From: Atriophallophorus winterbourni
Taxonomy: Eukaryota > Platyhelminthes > Trematoda > Plagiorchiida > Microphallidae
Length of the DNA stretch: 64,000 bases
Direction: 5' to 3'
Assembly: GCA_013407085.1 (NCBI GenBank)
Contig: JACCGJ010010586.1
Location: 1-64,000, forward strand
The notes beneath the pieces are model-generated. The model saw only the letters and a program-made list of their open reading frames with translations, did not search any database and had not been told where the DNA came from. Shown here piece by piece: positions 53,437 to 64,000 of the stretch. Position 1 is the first letter of the stretch. Every line of letters begins with the position of its first letter. The position numbers and the translations under genes were made by a program.

Positions 53437-53841
53437 TGTAGTGAACTGCTTCCACTTTGTAACTTCGTATTTTGTAAATACAATTTCTGGCGTTGTAAAC
53501 TTATTCGTTTTTTGGCCATGTATACTTCATCTGTATCAATGCTTGTACAATATACTTTTTGGCGGTTAATACAATTTCGAACTCGGACTCTGTCTTCTTC
53601 CGTGGTTGCGAAGTCTGTGTGCGTTGCTCCGTACCTGAATTGTAATTAACGGATTCTCCAACAATTTAGCGCATTCTGCACCTTGGATTCTATCTCTTGG
53701 ATTTTCCTGTCTGGATTACCTCGCTATCGTTGGACTTCACGGATCTTTATTTGGACATTTGCTCTCTTGGTTTTTTAGTGAGTCCTTTTCATTTTTGCCT
53801 TTTTGTGTGTAGCGCTAGACTTATATTTTTGGTCCGCTACA
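53437..53841 (+). repeat. 3' LTR of the CsRn1-like element
   Basis: Same ends as the 5' LTR. Includes GAATTGTAATTAACGGAT, absent from the 5' LTR. Confidence 0.88.
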
Positions 53842-53845
53842 AGTG
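53842..53845. repeat. Target-site duplication, right (AGTG)
   Basis: Matches 49023-49026. Confidence 0.6.
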
Positions 53846-54190
53846 CGTTCCAAAGACAACATGAGGATCATACAAACTATTCCCTAACGAATGAAAATCA
53901 GGAAATAATGAAGGCCACAGAAAGTCAAGTCCATTCTTGAAACCCCCTACAGAAGTAGGACAAACAACTTCTTTAGGAGGACGATTCCAGTAATTTACTA
54001 CCCTTTCACTGAAGAAGAACTTACGAACATTGGACCTGACATGACACTTGGCCAGAATAATTGGGTGGCCTCGATTACCCACACTTGTCACCAGAGCGTA
54101 CAATTCACTGGGATGAATAGTACTGAAACCTGACATGATTTTTAAGGGGTCAATCAGGTTCTTATGTAGTCGCCTCCATTTTAGTGAGAA
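53846..54190 (-). pseudogene. CR1-like reverse transcriptase C-terminus
   Basis: The minus strand encodes LLSLKWRRLHKNLIDPLKIM, TIHPSELYALVTSVGNRGHP and KFFFSERVVNYWNRPPKEVV, ending GGFKNGLDFLWPSLFPDFH and a stop near 53892. This is the conserved CR1 C-terminal tail (FFSxRVVNxWNxLP). Only this 3' piece is present, next to the inserted CsRn1-like element. Confidence 0.78.
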
Positions 54191-54799
54191 GAGCTTATAG
54201 CAACCTGTAATTTCGCTTTCTTTCCAATTGTATTTTCGTTTCCCTCGATGCTTGCTTTAATCAGCAATTTTTACATACTTATCTTTGTATCAATTTCACT
54301 GTTAACTTAAAAATTATCGTTTTGTTCCGATAATCGATATAACCATATCAATCTATCGATTTCTTCTTGTCCTATTCACTCATAGACTATTGATCTTCTG
54401 TTTCGTTAAATGAGTTGTCGTTACTCATCCTTTGTATAGCATTCTGTAAATAATCATTAATTAACAATATACTTTCGTCCGTGCGCGTTCGTCTTCTGCT
54501 TGGTTCGCTGCTGCTGTATTGCTGCGTGTTTGTTAATCACGACGATTAACAGCAAAATTGACGTGTCGCCACATCTTTCAGATTCGCCAATTATAATTGT
54601 CGATCAACGCGACGCACCGGAGTTCGGAGCTGGAATAATTTTGTGTGAATATTTGCATTGGACATTGAATTTTCACTCTCCGTGAGTTCGTTCCTTTGTC
54701 TATGTTTACTGTAACATTTGCCTGTTATATTTTTGCACTTATCCACTACAAGCTCAAGACTCAGCAATCGTTCCTCATACGACCTACCCGATTGCCATA
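54191..54799. other. No recognised gene
   Basis: AT-rich, with a GC-richer patch near 54480-54560 (CGTCCGTGCGCGTTCGTCTT) preceded by AACAATATACTT, loosely like the R region of an LTR. No partner LTR is seen. Open frames are short and without domains. Confidence 0.3.
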
Positions 54800-54965
54800 C
54801 AATCATACGAGTAGCTAGACAATTTGAAGTTGCACAGGGCAGAAGGTGAATAATAGTCAATAAAGGGGGCAGAATGCGGTTAAGCACATAGCACTTTCAT
54901 TTTGAGTATACAGTTCGTACGTTTCACACGTTCTTGTTTTTGGATATCTGGAAAGTAAGGTAGAA
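54800..54965 (-). repeat. Unclassified repeat shared with 8717-8880
   Basis: The minus strand carries TACCTTACTTTCCAGATATC, CGTGTGAAACGTACGAAC and CCCTGTGCAACTT in the same order as at 8.7 kb. It lies directly outside the next LTR. Confidence 0.6.
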
Positions 54966-54968
54966 GTT

Positions 54969-55360
54969 TGTAGTGAACTACTTTTAATTTGTATCTTCGT
55001 ATTTTGTACGTACACCTTTTGGTCTTTTATGGTTACTCCTGTTTTGGCTATGTATACTTTACTCATATTATTGCTTGTACAATATACTTTAGGGCTGTTA
55101 ATATAATCTCGAAATCTCGGACTTTGTCTTCTTCGGTGGTTGCGAGGTTTGCGTGCCGGAATTGTGATTAATGGATCCTCCAAAATTTTGCGCATTCTGC
55201 ACATTGGATTCCATCTCTTGGATATTCCTGTGTGGATTCTCTAGCTGTCGTTAGACTCCACTGGATCTTTATTTAGACATTTGCTCCTTTGGACGTTTGG
55301 TGATTTTATTTCATTTTTGTGGTATTGTGTTTAGTGCAGACTTATTTTTTGTCCACTACA
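54969..55360 (+). repeat. 5' LTR of the third CsRn1-like copy
   Basis: About 390 bp, aligned end to end with the LTRs at 49027 and 53437 but clearly more diverged. Confidence 0.85.
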
Positions 55361-56439
55361 TAATTGGTGAACCCGACATACCGAAATTATTTCCATTTAC
55401 GATAACTTCGTATTTCTCTATTTTTGGCATATTCTAAGATTACTCATCTAATACCCTACCAAGAGCCCTTTGTCTATATGTAAAGTTCCTCGAATCCAAC
55501 AATCACAATATGTTCCCTTCACATTACCGGCTTTAGATGCTTCTAATCTCCTTCTTTGGTTCGGTCAAATTGAAGCTACTTTTCGTATATATCCTCACCG
55601 ATGAATTTATGAAGTATCTTCTTCTCCCTCTCGACGTCGCTAAAGATATTAGTAATCTTATTTATGCTATGCCTGAGGACAAGCCATAAGAAAACCTCAA
55701 ATCCAAAATGGCTCTTGGTGATAAAAAAACCATCTCAGCTTCTTCGCCAGATGCTAGAACTACTTTGAGACAAAAGGATTGACGAGAGCATGTTTAAAAG
55801 GTTGTTATTCAAGAACCTCCCAACTGGCATTTGCCAAGTGCTTGCTGGTTTGATTACTAACGTATCATTGGAGGAACTAGCGCAAGCGGCTGATAAAATG
55901 CTTGAAGCAAAGAAAGATGACTAAATTACGATGGACTCTGCAACAATCCATTCGCACATTCCATGTTTGAAACCAAAAACATGTCGCTAAACTAACTCTT
56001 GTGGCGAACTCGCTTTCGTAGAAATCTTCGAACCGACCACGCTCAAAATCAAAATCTCGATCATCGAGATTTTCTGAGCGCATATGTTGGTACCACAAGA
56101 GATATGTGGATAAAGCCTCAAAATGCATTTGCCCGTGTTCAAAAACCTTCAAAATCAAGGGTCAGCCAGTAACTGTGACTACTGTACCCGGCCCACCAAT
56201 CCCGAGTCGCCTATACTACGTTACAGACAAATGGAGTGACCTGCGTTTCTTAGTCGATACTGGCGCTGAAATTAGCATCAGACCTCCAGCAACCTGTTCC
56301 TCGAAACTGTTGTCCTACATTCTTTAGGCGGCAAATGACACTCGTATAAACACTTATGGCTAACGTCTTTTAACCCTAAATTTCGGACTAATACGCAGAT
56401 TCCCTTTGATATTGATCATCGCACAAAATTGTTTTGAAG
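54969..56439 (+). mobile_element. CsRn1-like Ty3 element, third copy, 5' part
   Basis: An LTR (54969-55360, TGTAGTGAAC...CACTACA) is followed by TTGGTGAACCCG and a decayed gag (about 55460-55925; LPALDASNLLLWFGQIEATF), the CHCC finger at 56085-56141 (CWYHKRYVDKASKCICPC) and a protease with intact FLVDTGAEISIRPP near 56250. The copy is then interrupted at 56440 by a non-LTR element and resumes at about 60376. Stops and deletions are numerous, and no 3' LTR lies in the window. Confidence 0.82.
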
Positions 56440-58862
56440 GTCGCAGGCTGCTCGAATTCGGTACGTGATCCCAATTCACTGATTACATTTGCGTTGTTTA
56501 TATTCTACGTATTCTCTTTACATATTTTGTCTCAATTTCATCAAATTAATATTTGTTGAATCCATTAAATATTTCGGGTGAGAAAAATGCACTCGGAAAC
56601 CTTATTATCTTTTCGTATTAAGATGCGTAAATTATCTGAGCCTAGTAATTGTACTGTCAGATCAGTGACTGACACTTCAGTTATTCTAATTAAATTAAAA
56701 AAATTAGAATTTGAAGAGTTAAAACTTAAAAATGAACTAGCAATATGCAATTCCACCTATAATTCTCTGAAACCTCGTTCATCACCCATGAACTCTGATA
56801 TAGGTATTGACAAAGATATATTGATTTAAGCTAATAAATTTTTAGAAACCATGAACACTGAAATATATCAAAGATAAGCTCGTTCAAAAAATGTTATCAT
56901 CTTCAATGTTGCAGATAAGTATCCTTTAAACGATTGAAAAAATGTATCTTTTCAACATATGGCATCCCCATAGAATAGTTCATTGAAGTCCGACTACGTA
57001 AAAAACAATTAAACAACGTTCTCCTATTTTATTAAAATTCACGGATAGGAGTTTTGCAACGTATTTAGTTGATAATAAAAACCTTCTAAAAAGTATTCCA
57101 AGGTTCTCAAGTGTGGTCTTAAAACCGGACTCAACGCGCATGCAACGGAAATTTAACTATAAAAACGGAAATTTATCATCTCCACTATATGTAACAATAC
57201 TTCGGATAATAATGAACGAATGCAATGCGAATCTGTAATTGAAATTAACTCTAATAATTCACAAAGCTAAACACCCGCACCTGATAATCACGGTAAGTGT
57301 GAAACACGTCCTTTGCATTTACGCTGACCGCGTTTACCTAAATTGAGACAAACACGTTCCATCCTACCAAATCCTCTTACGTTCGGAGAGGCAGTAATCA
57401 GATAACCTCCCCGATAACAAATGAAAACAACTAATAAAATAAGAGGTTCACCGAGTCTCGATAACATTATTAAAACATCTTCTCGTTTCCTAATGAATAA
57501 CTAGCTACCAAATAAGCAAAAGTATCACTATTCACCAACTCTTATAACTTTTCGTAAAATTCATCCATATTATAGTTAAGCTACCTTTCCACAATATCAC
57601 ACCTCTTATAATAATTATATACTGCAACCTTTATTTTAAAATCAATATGTATCACACTCCACTTATGAACTATACTTTAACCCTAATACCACTCTTTCAA
57701 AAACATATGAATTAAATTTTACGCCTGGAAAACTTCTTTATGCACTCACTTAAAATCTCTTAACTTCCGGCCTATGTGTTGTTTGTTTTTTGGTCATAAA
57801 TGCTAGATCAATTATACCCAAACTCCATATACTAAAATCTTACCTTACTTCTAAACCTGTAGACATTATTCTTATAACTGAATTCTGGACTGTGGTGATC
57901 ATACTGACTCTCAACTCATCATTTCTAACTACAAGATATTTAGAACGAACCACACCCTATAACGAGGTGGCGGTTTCCTTATTTATGTGCATTCAAGACT
58001 TAAAGCAAATAGCATAAAATCTTTGAATTTAACAGAACTTGAAGATTCATCATGGATAGAACTACCTATGCTAGATCTTTTAATAGGTTGTATCTACTAC
58101 CCACTAGGCTCAACGTCATCTAATCTGGATACATTAACTTAATCTTTCATCGAAGCGTCTTTACATCATGAACGCCATAGACATATGGCAGGTGATTTCA
58201 ACATGCCTAATTTAAACTGGCACGAACAAAGTAAATGCAAATTTCACGAAAACGCTTGAATTACCGTGAATAACCGCGTATAGGACGTATTTTTTCTTCA
58301 TAAGTTGCCAGACATAACAGGCATTCCAGCTGCCATTTTCAGAATGGGCGGTGACGATTTCAAACTACTTCTACTGAACATATTTAACGCTTTAATCAAA
58401 TCTGAAATCTTCCATTTAGAATGGAGACACTCTGTCGTTACACGCGGACATAAATCTGTCTCGAAGCACACGGTATAAAATTATCGCACAATTAACCACA
58501 CAGCAGTATTATCTAGATTATTTAGAAAAAAATATAAAAATGATATCCTAAATCACTTATTTCCAAGTTTCTTATCTAAAGCTTAACATTGCTTCCCGAA
58601 TAAAAGATCTTGCATTACATGCCAGCTTGAATACCTTGACTATATTACTACATCGATTGAGGAAGTTTTAGCAGTTGTAGTTGTCTTCCTTGACATAACT
58701 AAAGCATTTGATACTCTTCCTCATAAGTTATTATTATCGAAACTTGAATCATATGACATCGGTAGTAACCTTCTTCCTTAGTTAACTTCTTTTCTTACCA
58801 GTCGCACTTACTCCATTGAAGTTAATGGCCAAAGATCTCGCAGCCTAACTATTCCCTATAAG

Positions 58863-59831
58863 GTGATTCAAGGTAGCTTATTAGGCCCTTTACTGTTTCT
58901 TATATATATCTATGACATACATAATGTCATTTCACATACAAAACTGTTTTTATTCGCTGATGACATGAAATTCGTTATTACTTTTCCAGCTAATGAATCA
59001 CAAACTTATATAGCTCGACTAAACAATGATCGAGCTGCACTTGCAGATTGGGCGACAAATAACCGTACAACGTTCTCAACTGCAAAATCAAATTTCATGC
59101 CTATAAGATGCACGATACAAAATAGCCCAATCTTTCTTAACAATAACGCAATTCAAATGATTGACAGCACGCGTGATTTAGCATTTCGATATTCTGCATC
59201 ACTCACTTACAACGAACATATACGCCACCTTATTACGAAAGCCGAGCAAAGTATGAATATTATGAATAGATGTATAATTCAACCTCATTGTAAAATAGAA
59301 ATGTATAAATTGTTCACTAATCCTATTCTAGACTATTGTAACATAATATATACCAATATAAATAAATCCGATATTTTAGTTTTAGAGAAGATACAACGTT
59401 CTTCCTCAAAATCAATCATCGGTTATACCACCAAACACTGTTATATAGAAAGATGTATATAACTGAACCTTGACCCATTATGGTTTCGCACACTCAAACA
59501 TAATCTCATCCTATTCTTTAGAATTCTGTCAACGAATAATATAGAAATAAGTTCGAATCTTCATATACGACATGATTTTAAGTATAGCTTGAAAAATAAT
59601 GAAAATATTATTAAATTAACAAGGTTTCGTAATAAAGTAAGGAACAATTTCTTCTTAATTAAATATGCTAAACTGTGGAATTTTCTTCAAAAATATATAA
59701 GACTCAGTTCCTTTTTAAATGAATTCAAATCACATCCGGCTTCATTTCTTAACATAGATAAAATTTGCAATCTCCCTAAATTAGATGTTCTACCTGATGA
59801 TTATTATAAAAATGGCATTACTGGGTATTGA
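58863..59831 (+). pseudogene. Reverse transcriptase catalytic and C-terminal part of non-LTR copy 1
   Basis: The longest open block (58863-59462) contains GPLLFLIYIYDIHNVISHTK, the intact catalytic FADDMKFV and a thumb-like KAEQSMNIMNRCIIQPHCKI. A TAA at 59460 precedes the in-frame continuation LNLDPLWFRTLKHNLILFF and, from 59589, NKVRNNFFLIKYAKLWNFLQ to the terminal stop at 59829. The N-terminal palm lies in other frames upstream. Confidence 0.8.
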
Positions 59832-60336
59832 TATTTGATTAATTTTTTTAACGTTCGAAACAACATTCTCTTGCTTTCGATTATTTTCTTCGCAGCACAA
59901 TTCTGAATCCCCACTCAAATGAAACTGGCCCACTGACCTTAATCTTGTGGAATAAATTACCTTAGCCCAGCGAACAGGGAAACGGTTCATATTCAGAAAA
60001 ATTATTTCGAACAATCAAAATGAAAAAGTTTGGAACATCAACAACAGAGATTCTTCACTTATCCTCGATGGACCTTATCCGTTAAACATCAGTGCTTCCA
60101 GAATCATTCATTGACTTTTCTTTGCAATACCTGTGTTTTTATACTATATCAGATCACGTACGGATAATCTGAAAGCAACTTTTAAATACTATTACCGTTA
60201 TGTTTATTACACGTTAAATTCCGCTGACGAAATGACCATGAAATTTGTTTGTTTCAAATGTTCATACTACAATCTTATTGTACAAAAATTTTGAAATTAT
60301 TGATCATGAACAATATGCCTTGAATTTCCAAAAATG

Positions 60337-60375
60337 GAATTTATTTATTTATTCATTTATTTATTTATTTATTTA
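60337..60375 (+). repeat. (ATTT)n tail of non-LTR copy 1
   Basis: TTTATTTATTTATTCATTTA and following units separate the 3' UTR of the non-LTR element from resumed Ty3 sequence. Confidence 0.85.
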
Positions 60376-60567
60376 ATTTACCTGAAATCGATATCGACTT
60401 TATGTCTCGCATCTATCTAACTTTCGAAGTGAAACAGCGGAGATTAGTAGATACGACAACCTCTTTACATTCATAGCAATCCCAATCCATCATGCAATCC
60501 CCACGACCGACAGACAAAGTGAACCTATCTGTTAAACACCACATTGTCACTAGCGGACCACCTGTCC
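60376..60567 (+). pseudogene. CsRn1-like Ty3 copy 3, resumed pol fragment
   Basis: ATCGATATCGACTTTATGTC, GGAGATTAGTAGATACGACA and CATTGTCACTAGCGGACCAC match 50563-50815 of the complete CsRn1-like element in order, with an internal deletion of about 60 bp. It continues the copy broken at 56440 and is broken again at 60568. Confidence 0.75.
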
Positions 60568-60900
60568 GTCGCGGGCTGCTCGAATTTGGTACGTGATCCA
60601 AATTCTTTGATTACACTTGCTCTGCTTATATTCAACGCATTCTCGTTAAATATTTTACCCCAATTTCATTGAAATAATATCTGTTGAATCCATTATATAT
60701 TTCCAGTGAAAGCATGAACTCGAAAACCCTATTATCTTCTCGAATTGAGCTAGGTAAATTATCTAAGTCTAGTAATTTTACTGTACACTTCAATTATTCT
60801 GAATAAACTAAAAAAATTAGAATAAGAGATATCAAAATTTGGAAACGAACTAGCAATATGCAAATCCAACTATAGTTCTCTAAAACCGCTTTTATCTCTC

Positions 60901-61455
60901 ATGAACTCTGATATTGGTATTGAACACGATATATTGATTCAAGCAAATAAATTTATAGAAACCATGAGCACTGAAATATATCAAAGAGAAGCTCGCTCGA
61001 AATATATTATCATCTTTAATATTGCAGATAATTACCCTTTAAACGATTTAGGAAAATGTATATTCTCGACATATGGCATCTCCACTGAATGTTTCACTGT
61101 AGTTCGACTTCGTAAAAACACAATTGAACAACGGACTTGTATTTTGATAAAATTTTCAGATAAGAGTTTTGCGTTGTATTTACTTGATAATAGAAACCTT
61201 TTGAAAAGTATACTTATGTTCTCGGGTGTGGTCCTAAAACCGGACCTAACGCCCATGCAACGAAAATTTAACTATAATATACGCAAAGTTATCAGCTCCA
61301 ATATTAGTAACAATACCTCAGATACCAATGAACAAATGCATTGTGAATCTGTAAGTGAAATTAACTCTAATAGTTCCCAAAGTTTGACACTCGCACCTGA
61401 TAATCGAGGTGTGAGTGACTCGACATCTGCATCTACGCCCGCAGCGTTTACCTAA
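60901..61455 (+). CDS. ORF1 protein of non-LTR copy 2
   Basis: An intact 184-residue frame. The start MNSDIGIEHDILIQANKFIE is helical; an upstream coiled-coil part seen in copy 1 lies out of frame here. A globular part follows, with RSKYIIIFNIADNYPLNDLG, TECFTVVRLRKNTIEQRTCI and VLKPDLTPMQRKFNYNIRKV, resembling the RRM-like ORF1 proteins of Jockey/CR1-type elements. The C-terminus is Ser/Asn-rich. ORF1 proteins bind element RNA in known families; no zinc knuckle is visible. Lack of stops, in contrast to copy 1, suggests a younger insertion. Confidence 0.65.
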   Translation: MNSDIGIEHDILIQANKFIETMSTEIYQREARSKYIIIFNIADNYPLNDLGKCIFSTYGISTECFTVVRLRKNTIEQRTCILIKFSDKSFALYLLDNRNLLKSILMFSGVVLKPDLTPMQRKFNYNIRKVISSNISNNTSDTNEQMHCESVSEINSNSSQSLTLAPDNRGVSDSTSASTPAAFT

Positions 61456-61534
61456 ACTAAGACAAACACGACCCCTCTTACCAAACCCTCCTACTTTCAG
61501 AGAGGCACTCATCAGACCACCTCACTGACAACGT

Positions 61535-61831
61535 ATGCAGACAACTAATTATATAAGTGGTTCACCCAGTCTCAACAACCGTATCGACACATCTCGTTTC
61601 CTAATGAATAACCCCCTATCATATAAGCAACACTTTTACCATTCATCACCTCCTCTTATACCTTTTTGTAATATTCAACCATATTATAATTCATCTACAA
61701 TTACACAGTATTTCTCTTATTATAATAACTATATTCCCCAAACTTTATTTCACAATCCTTATGTTTCTCGCTCCAATTATGAACTATACTTTAACACTAA
61801 TACCACTTTTTTTCAAAAATACATAAATTAA
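61535..61831 (+). CDS. Unknown small frame between ORF1 and endonuclease
   Basis: A 98-residue frame rich in Tyr, Asn and Ser (YKQHFYHSSPPLIPFCNIQP, ITQYFSYYNNYIPQ) lies between ORF1 and the endonuclease. The corresponding part of copy 1 is AT-rich and broken. It could be the N-terminal leader of ORF2, or an open stretch caused by base composition. Confidence 0.3.
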   Translation: MQTTNYISGSPSLNNRIDTSRFLMNNPLSYKQHFYHSSPPLIPFCNIQPYYNSSTITQYFSYYNNYIPQTLFHNPYVSRSNYELYFNTNTTFFQKYIN

Positions 61832-61907
61832 ATTTCAAGCATAGTAAACTCTCTAATGCACTTACTCCAAATCCTTTAACCTCCGACCTTTGTATTGTTC
61901 GTTTTCT

Positions 61908-62424
61908 GGTCATAAATGCTAGATCAATTATGCCTGAAATTCAGATACTGAGATCTTACCTCTCTTCTGTAGATATTATTCTCATAACTGAATCCTGGAC
62001 CCGTGATGATCACTCTGACTCTATACTCATGATACTTAACTACCAGGTATTTAGGAGAAACCGCACTCTTAAACGAGGTGGTGGTTGCCTTATTTATGTG
62101 CATTCAAGATTTAAAGCTACTAGTATAACATCTTCGAATTTAACAGAACTTGAAGATTCACTATGGATAGAACTTCCTATACTAGATCTTTTAATAGGCT
62201 GCATCTACTACCCACCAGGCTCAGCTTCATATAATCTGAATACATTAACTCAATCTTTCATCGAAACATCTTTATATCATGCACGCTATAAACTTATAGC
62301 CAGTAATTTTAACATGCCTAATTTAAACTGGCCCGAACGAAGTAAAGTTGGCTCTCATACAAATTTTATGAAAACGCTTGAATTACTAGGTTACAAAAAA
62401 TTTATTGATAAAGCAACTAGGTAG
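61908..62424 (+). pseudogene. Endonuclease of non-LTR copy 2
   Basis: The EEP endonuclease runs INARSIMPEIQILRSYLSS (metal-binding N), DIILITESWTRDD (catalytic E), LKRGGGCLIYVHSRF and IELPILDLLIGCIYYPPGSA, then IASNFNMPNLNWP. There the expected GDFN is SNFN, losing an active-site D that copy 1 keeps. The frame then stops at the BEL junction, lacking the terminal SDH motif. Confidence 0.78.
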
Positions 62425-64000
62425 GGCAACATTCTTGACTTCGAGAACTAAATCCCCAACCCTCAAGTTTCGGTGTTTTCAATACCACTTTTGGCGGGTA
62501 TGGAGTGTAGACAAATATTCATGTAGCCATCTACGCCAAAAAATATCAGCTAGATAAGAGGCTTGCTTCCATCCTCGCAGATAATTTTGAGCAACAGAAG
62601 TGGGTAGTCCCGCATTTCCTCGCAAAATTAATAGGTGGTTAGGTGTCAAAGCCACAGCTTCCGCGGAATCCGATGAGGCCGGAACTAATCGACGATTGTT
62701 CAGCATACGTTCAGCCTCGACCATCAGAGTGTTCAGTACTTCATCTGATACAACTTGCTCCAATAACAATCCAAACAGTATCCTCCTAACAGACCTGATA
62801 ACACGTTCCCAAACACCACCACGATGACTTGCATATGGAGGTTGGAAATGCCACCGTGTTCCTCGTGATGCAAGATGTTCGTTTATTTCATGTTCATCCC
62901 ACTTTATCACGCATTCTCGAAGCTCTCTCTGAGCGCCAACGAAATTTGTTCCATTGTCATTGTGGATATCTGTAGGTATTCCACGTCGCCCAATAAACCG
63001 TATTAATGATGAATGAATGATTCTGTTGATAACGAATGAGCCAAATCTAAATGAACTGCTCTGGTTTGCAAGCAACTAAATAAGCAACCGTATCGTTTCT
63101 CTGTACTTCTTCGACGTTTCACACAGAACGGGCCGAAGTAGTCAATACCAACGTATTGGAACGGGTATGAACCAGGTTCTGTTCTGCTAATCGGCAACGG
63201 GGCCATCAACTGCTGGCATTTCTGGGCTGAATATCGGCGGCATAAAAAACACTGACCGATAATTCGCTTTATAGTAGCACTACCTTGAAGAATCCAAAAG
63301 CGTACTCGTATGGTCGATAATACGTGTGCAATGCCACTGTGTCCTTCGCAAATGTGATAATGCCTGACAATTAGGTCAGTTACAACGTGCTTCCTCGGTA
63401 AGACGACTGGAAGTTTTTTGACATCGGGATGTGCCACCAAATTAAAGCGACCGTTTACGCAGATCAGTCCATCGGCGATAACTGGGTTTGACTTACGCAA
63501 TTGAGCCCCACGTACTTTAGTACAGTTTCGTCCAGATATCAATAGGTTTGCGATCCCAGGAAAAGATTGGGCTTGAACGATCCGTAATATGTCTCGTTCT
63601 GCGCGGTATATCTCATCAGCAGTGAGTCTTTTCTTCTGAACAACACTTCTATTCACAATATATTGTTTGAACCTGGTCAACCAGGCCACCGCTAACTTTA
63701 ATCTCCGCCAAGACGAGTAATACTGCAAGATATCATCAAGACCGGAGTTTTATTGCACGACATTAATTCTATTTGAATTTCTTTTCAGTTCGACATCAGC
63801 TGGTGCTTCGTATATATTCAATGGCCATTCGGATTTAGGTTGTGTCAGAAACCTTGGTCCTTCTAACCATTGACGTATTTCGGAGATATCGTTGCAATCA
63901 CGAGAAACGAGATCGGCCGGATTGTCCTCCGAACGCACGTGCCGCCATTGACTTGGTTTTGAGTATTGATGTATCGCAGCCAGCCCGTTGGATACAAATG
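62425..64000 (-). pseudogene. BEL/Pao retrotransposon pol (integrase end), runs off window
   Basis: Read from 64000 down, the frame carries SQWRHVRSEDNPADLVSRDC (end of the RNase H/connection region), a TAA at 63750-63752, then the integrase zinc region HYHICEGHSGIAHVLSTIRV and CFLCRRYSAQKC, and core GIDYFGPFCVKRR. After a frameshift near 63040 it continues with IHNDNGTNFVGAQRELREC and FQPPYASHRGGVWERVIRSV. All three catalytic acidic positions are recognisable. A TGA at 62479-62481 interrupts the final KHRNLRVGDLVLEVKNVAL. The rest of the element lies beyond the window. Confidence 0.87.

Larger units (their letters stand above)
49027..53841 (+). mobile_element. Ty3/gypsy LTR retrotransposon, CsRn1-like, complete structure
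   Basis: LTRs at 49027-49412 and 53437-53841, both TGTAGTGAAC...CTACA, flank gag and pol, with AGTG duplicated outside. Directly after the 5' LTR, TTGGTGAACCCGTC resembles a primer-binding site for the 3' end of tRNA-Trp. Gag carries a CHCC finger (CX2HX9CX3C) instead of CCHC. These two traits are known for the CsRn1 group of fluke Ty3 elements. The pol frame is broken. The 5' LTR lacks about 18 bp present in the 3' LTR and in the third copy's LTR. Confidence 0.88.
56440..60375 (+). mobile_element. Non-LTR retrotransposon (Jockey/CR1 style), copy 1, inserted in Ty3 copy 3
   Basis: The insertion starts GTCGCAGGCTGCTCGAATTC and ends in an (ATTT)n tail. The ORF1 remnant begins about 56578, with the NSDIGIDKDILI and SKNVIIFNVADKYPLND segments. 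The endonuclease is at 57785-58260 (INARSIIPKLHILKSYL, DIILITEFWT with catalytic E, MAGDFNMPNLNW with GDFN). A reverse transcriptase follows from about 58675 (VFLDITKAFDTLPHKLLLSK), through VIQGSLLGPLLFLIYIYDI and FLFADDMKFV, to a C-terminus ending at 59829. It has multiple stops and frameshifts. The host Ty3 sequence continues after 60375. Confidence 0.8.
60568..62424 (+). mobile_element. Non-LTR retrotransposon, copy 2 of the same family, 3'-truncated by BEL
   Basis: It starts GTCGCGGGCTGCTCGAATTT, the same 5' terminus as copy 1, so that terminus is probably genuine. It carries an intact ORF1, a spacer frame at 61535-61831 of unknown nature, and an endonuclease. It ends abruptly at 62424 against a minus-strand BEL/Pao sequence. 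No reverse transcriptase remains. Confidence 0.78.

Noticed and set aside
54591..54887. Minus-strand frame with SGRSYEERLLSLELV resembling a CR1 C-terminal block
   Set aside because: Only a short YEERL-type resemblance without the flanking CR1 motifs; kept only as part of an unclassified repeat.
1..64000. CRISPR arrays, bacterial operons, tRNA and rRNA genes
   Set aside because: No regularly spaced direct repeats with unique spacers, no bacterial gene organisation, and no cloverleaf or rRNA-like sequence was recognised; the content is eukaryotic.

Overview
This is a eukaryotic window dominated by transposable elements. It most likely comes from a parasitic flatworm, probably a digenean fluke. 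The reasons are one plus-strand gene with a clear GT-AG intron, one long minus-strand gene with an animal-specific secretory-pathway architecture, and a retroelement mix typical of flukes: a CsRn1-like Ty3/gypsy element with a CHCC Gag finger and a tRNA-Trp-like primer site, RTE-like and CR1-like non-LTR elements, BEL/Pao, and hammerhead-ribozyme repeats. The species cannot be named from the sequence. I see no prokaryotic features, CRISPR array, rRNA or tRNA gene. There is a 20-base assembly gap at 46806-46825.

Host genes. An SPT2 (SPTY2D1-like) chromatin protein gene lies on the plus strand, with coding exons 18068-19344 and 21750-21843. A TANGO1/MIA3-like ER exit-site cargo receptor lies on the minus strand (25936-29574) in one uninterrupted 1212-codon frame. 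The two genes are convergent. About 4.1 kb separates them, holding a possible small exon (22189-22494) and a roughly 940-bp imperfect palindrome (24285-25224).

Repeats, left to right. 1-18 kb: a short tandem array, three decayed CR1-like elements, two Ty3 fragments, a cluster of a dispersed roughly 220-bp SINE-like repeat, a minus-strand hammerhead dimer (about 13 kb) and several RTE fragments. 19.4-19.8 kb: a dimeric hammerhead element with an 11-bp target-site duplication inside the SPT2 intron. 29.7-35.2 kb: SINE copies, a minus-strand RTE and a Ty3 integrase fragment. 35.2-42.0 kb: a nested stack. One Tigger-type DNA transposon (B) carries a second, inverted Tigger (A), an RTE with a 12-bp duplication and an (AAT)n tail, and a SINE. 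The RTE itself carries a small TAA-tailed element. 42.0-45.9 kb: a Mag-like Ty3 element with both LTRs and a gag-pol kept in one frame but with four stop codons. 49.0-53.8 kb: a CsRn1-like Ty3 element with both LTRs and a 4-bp duplication. 55.0-62.4 kb: a third Ty3 copy interrupted by two insertions of one non-LTR family. 62.4-64.0 kb: the pol of a BEL/Pao element, running off the window.

The most unusual signal is the pair of dimeric hammerhead-ribozyme repeats. Each is flanked by a direct repeat that looks like a target-site duplication. In each pair the two cores have decayed at different places, so that together they imply an intact ancestral ribozyme.
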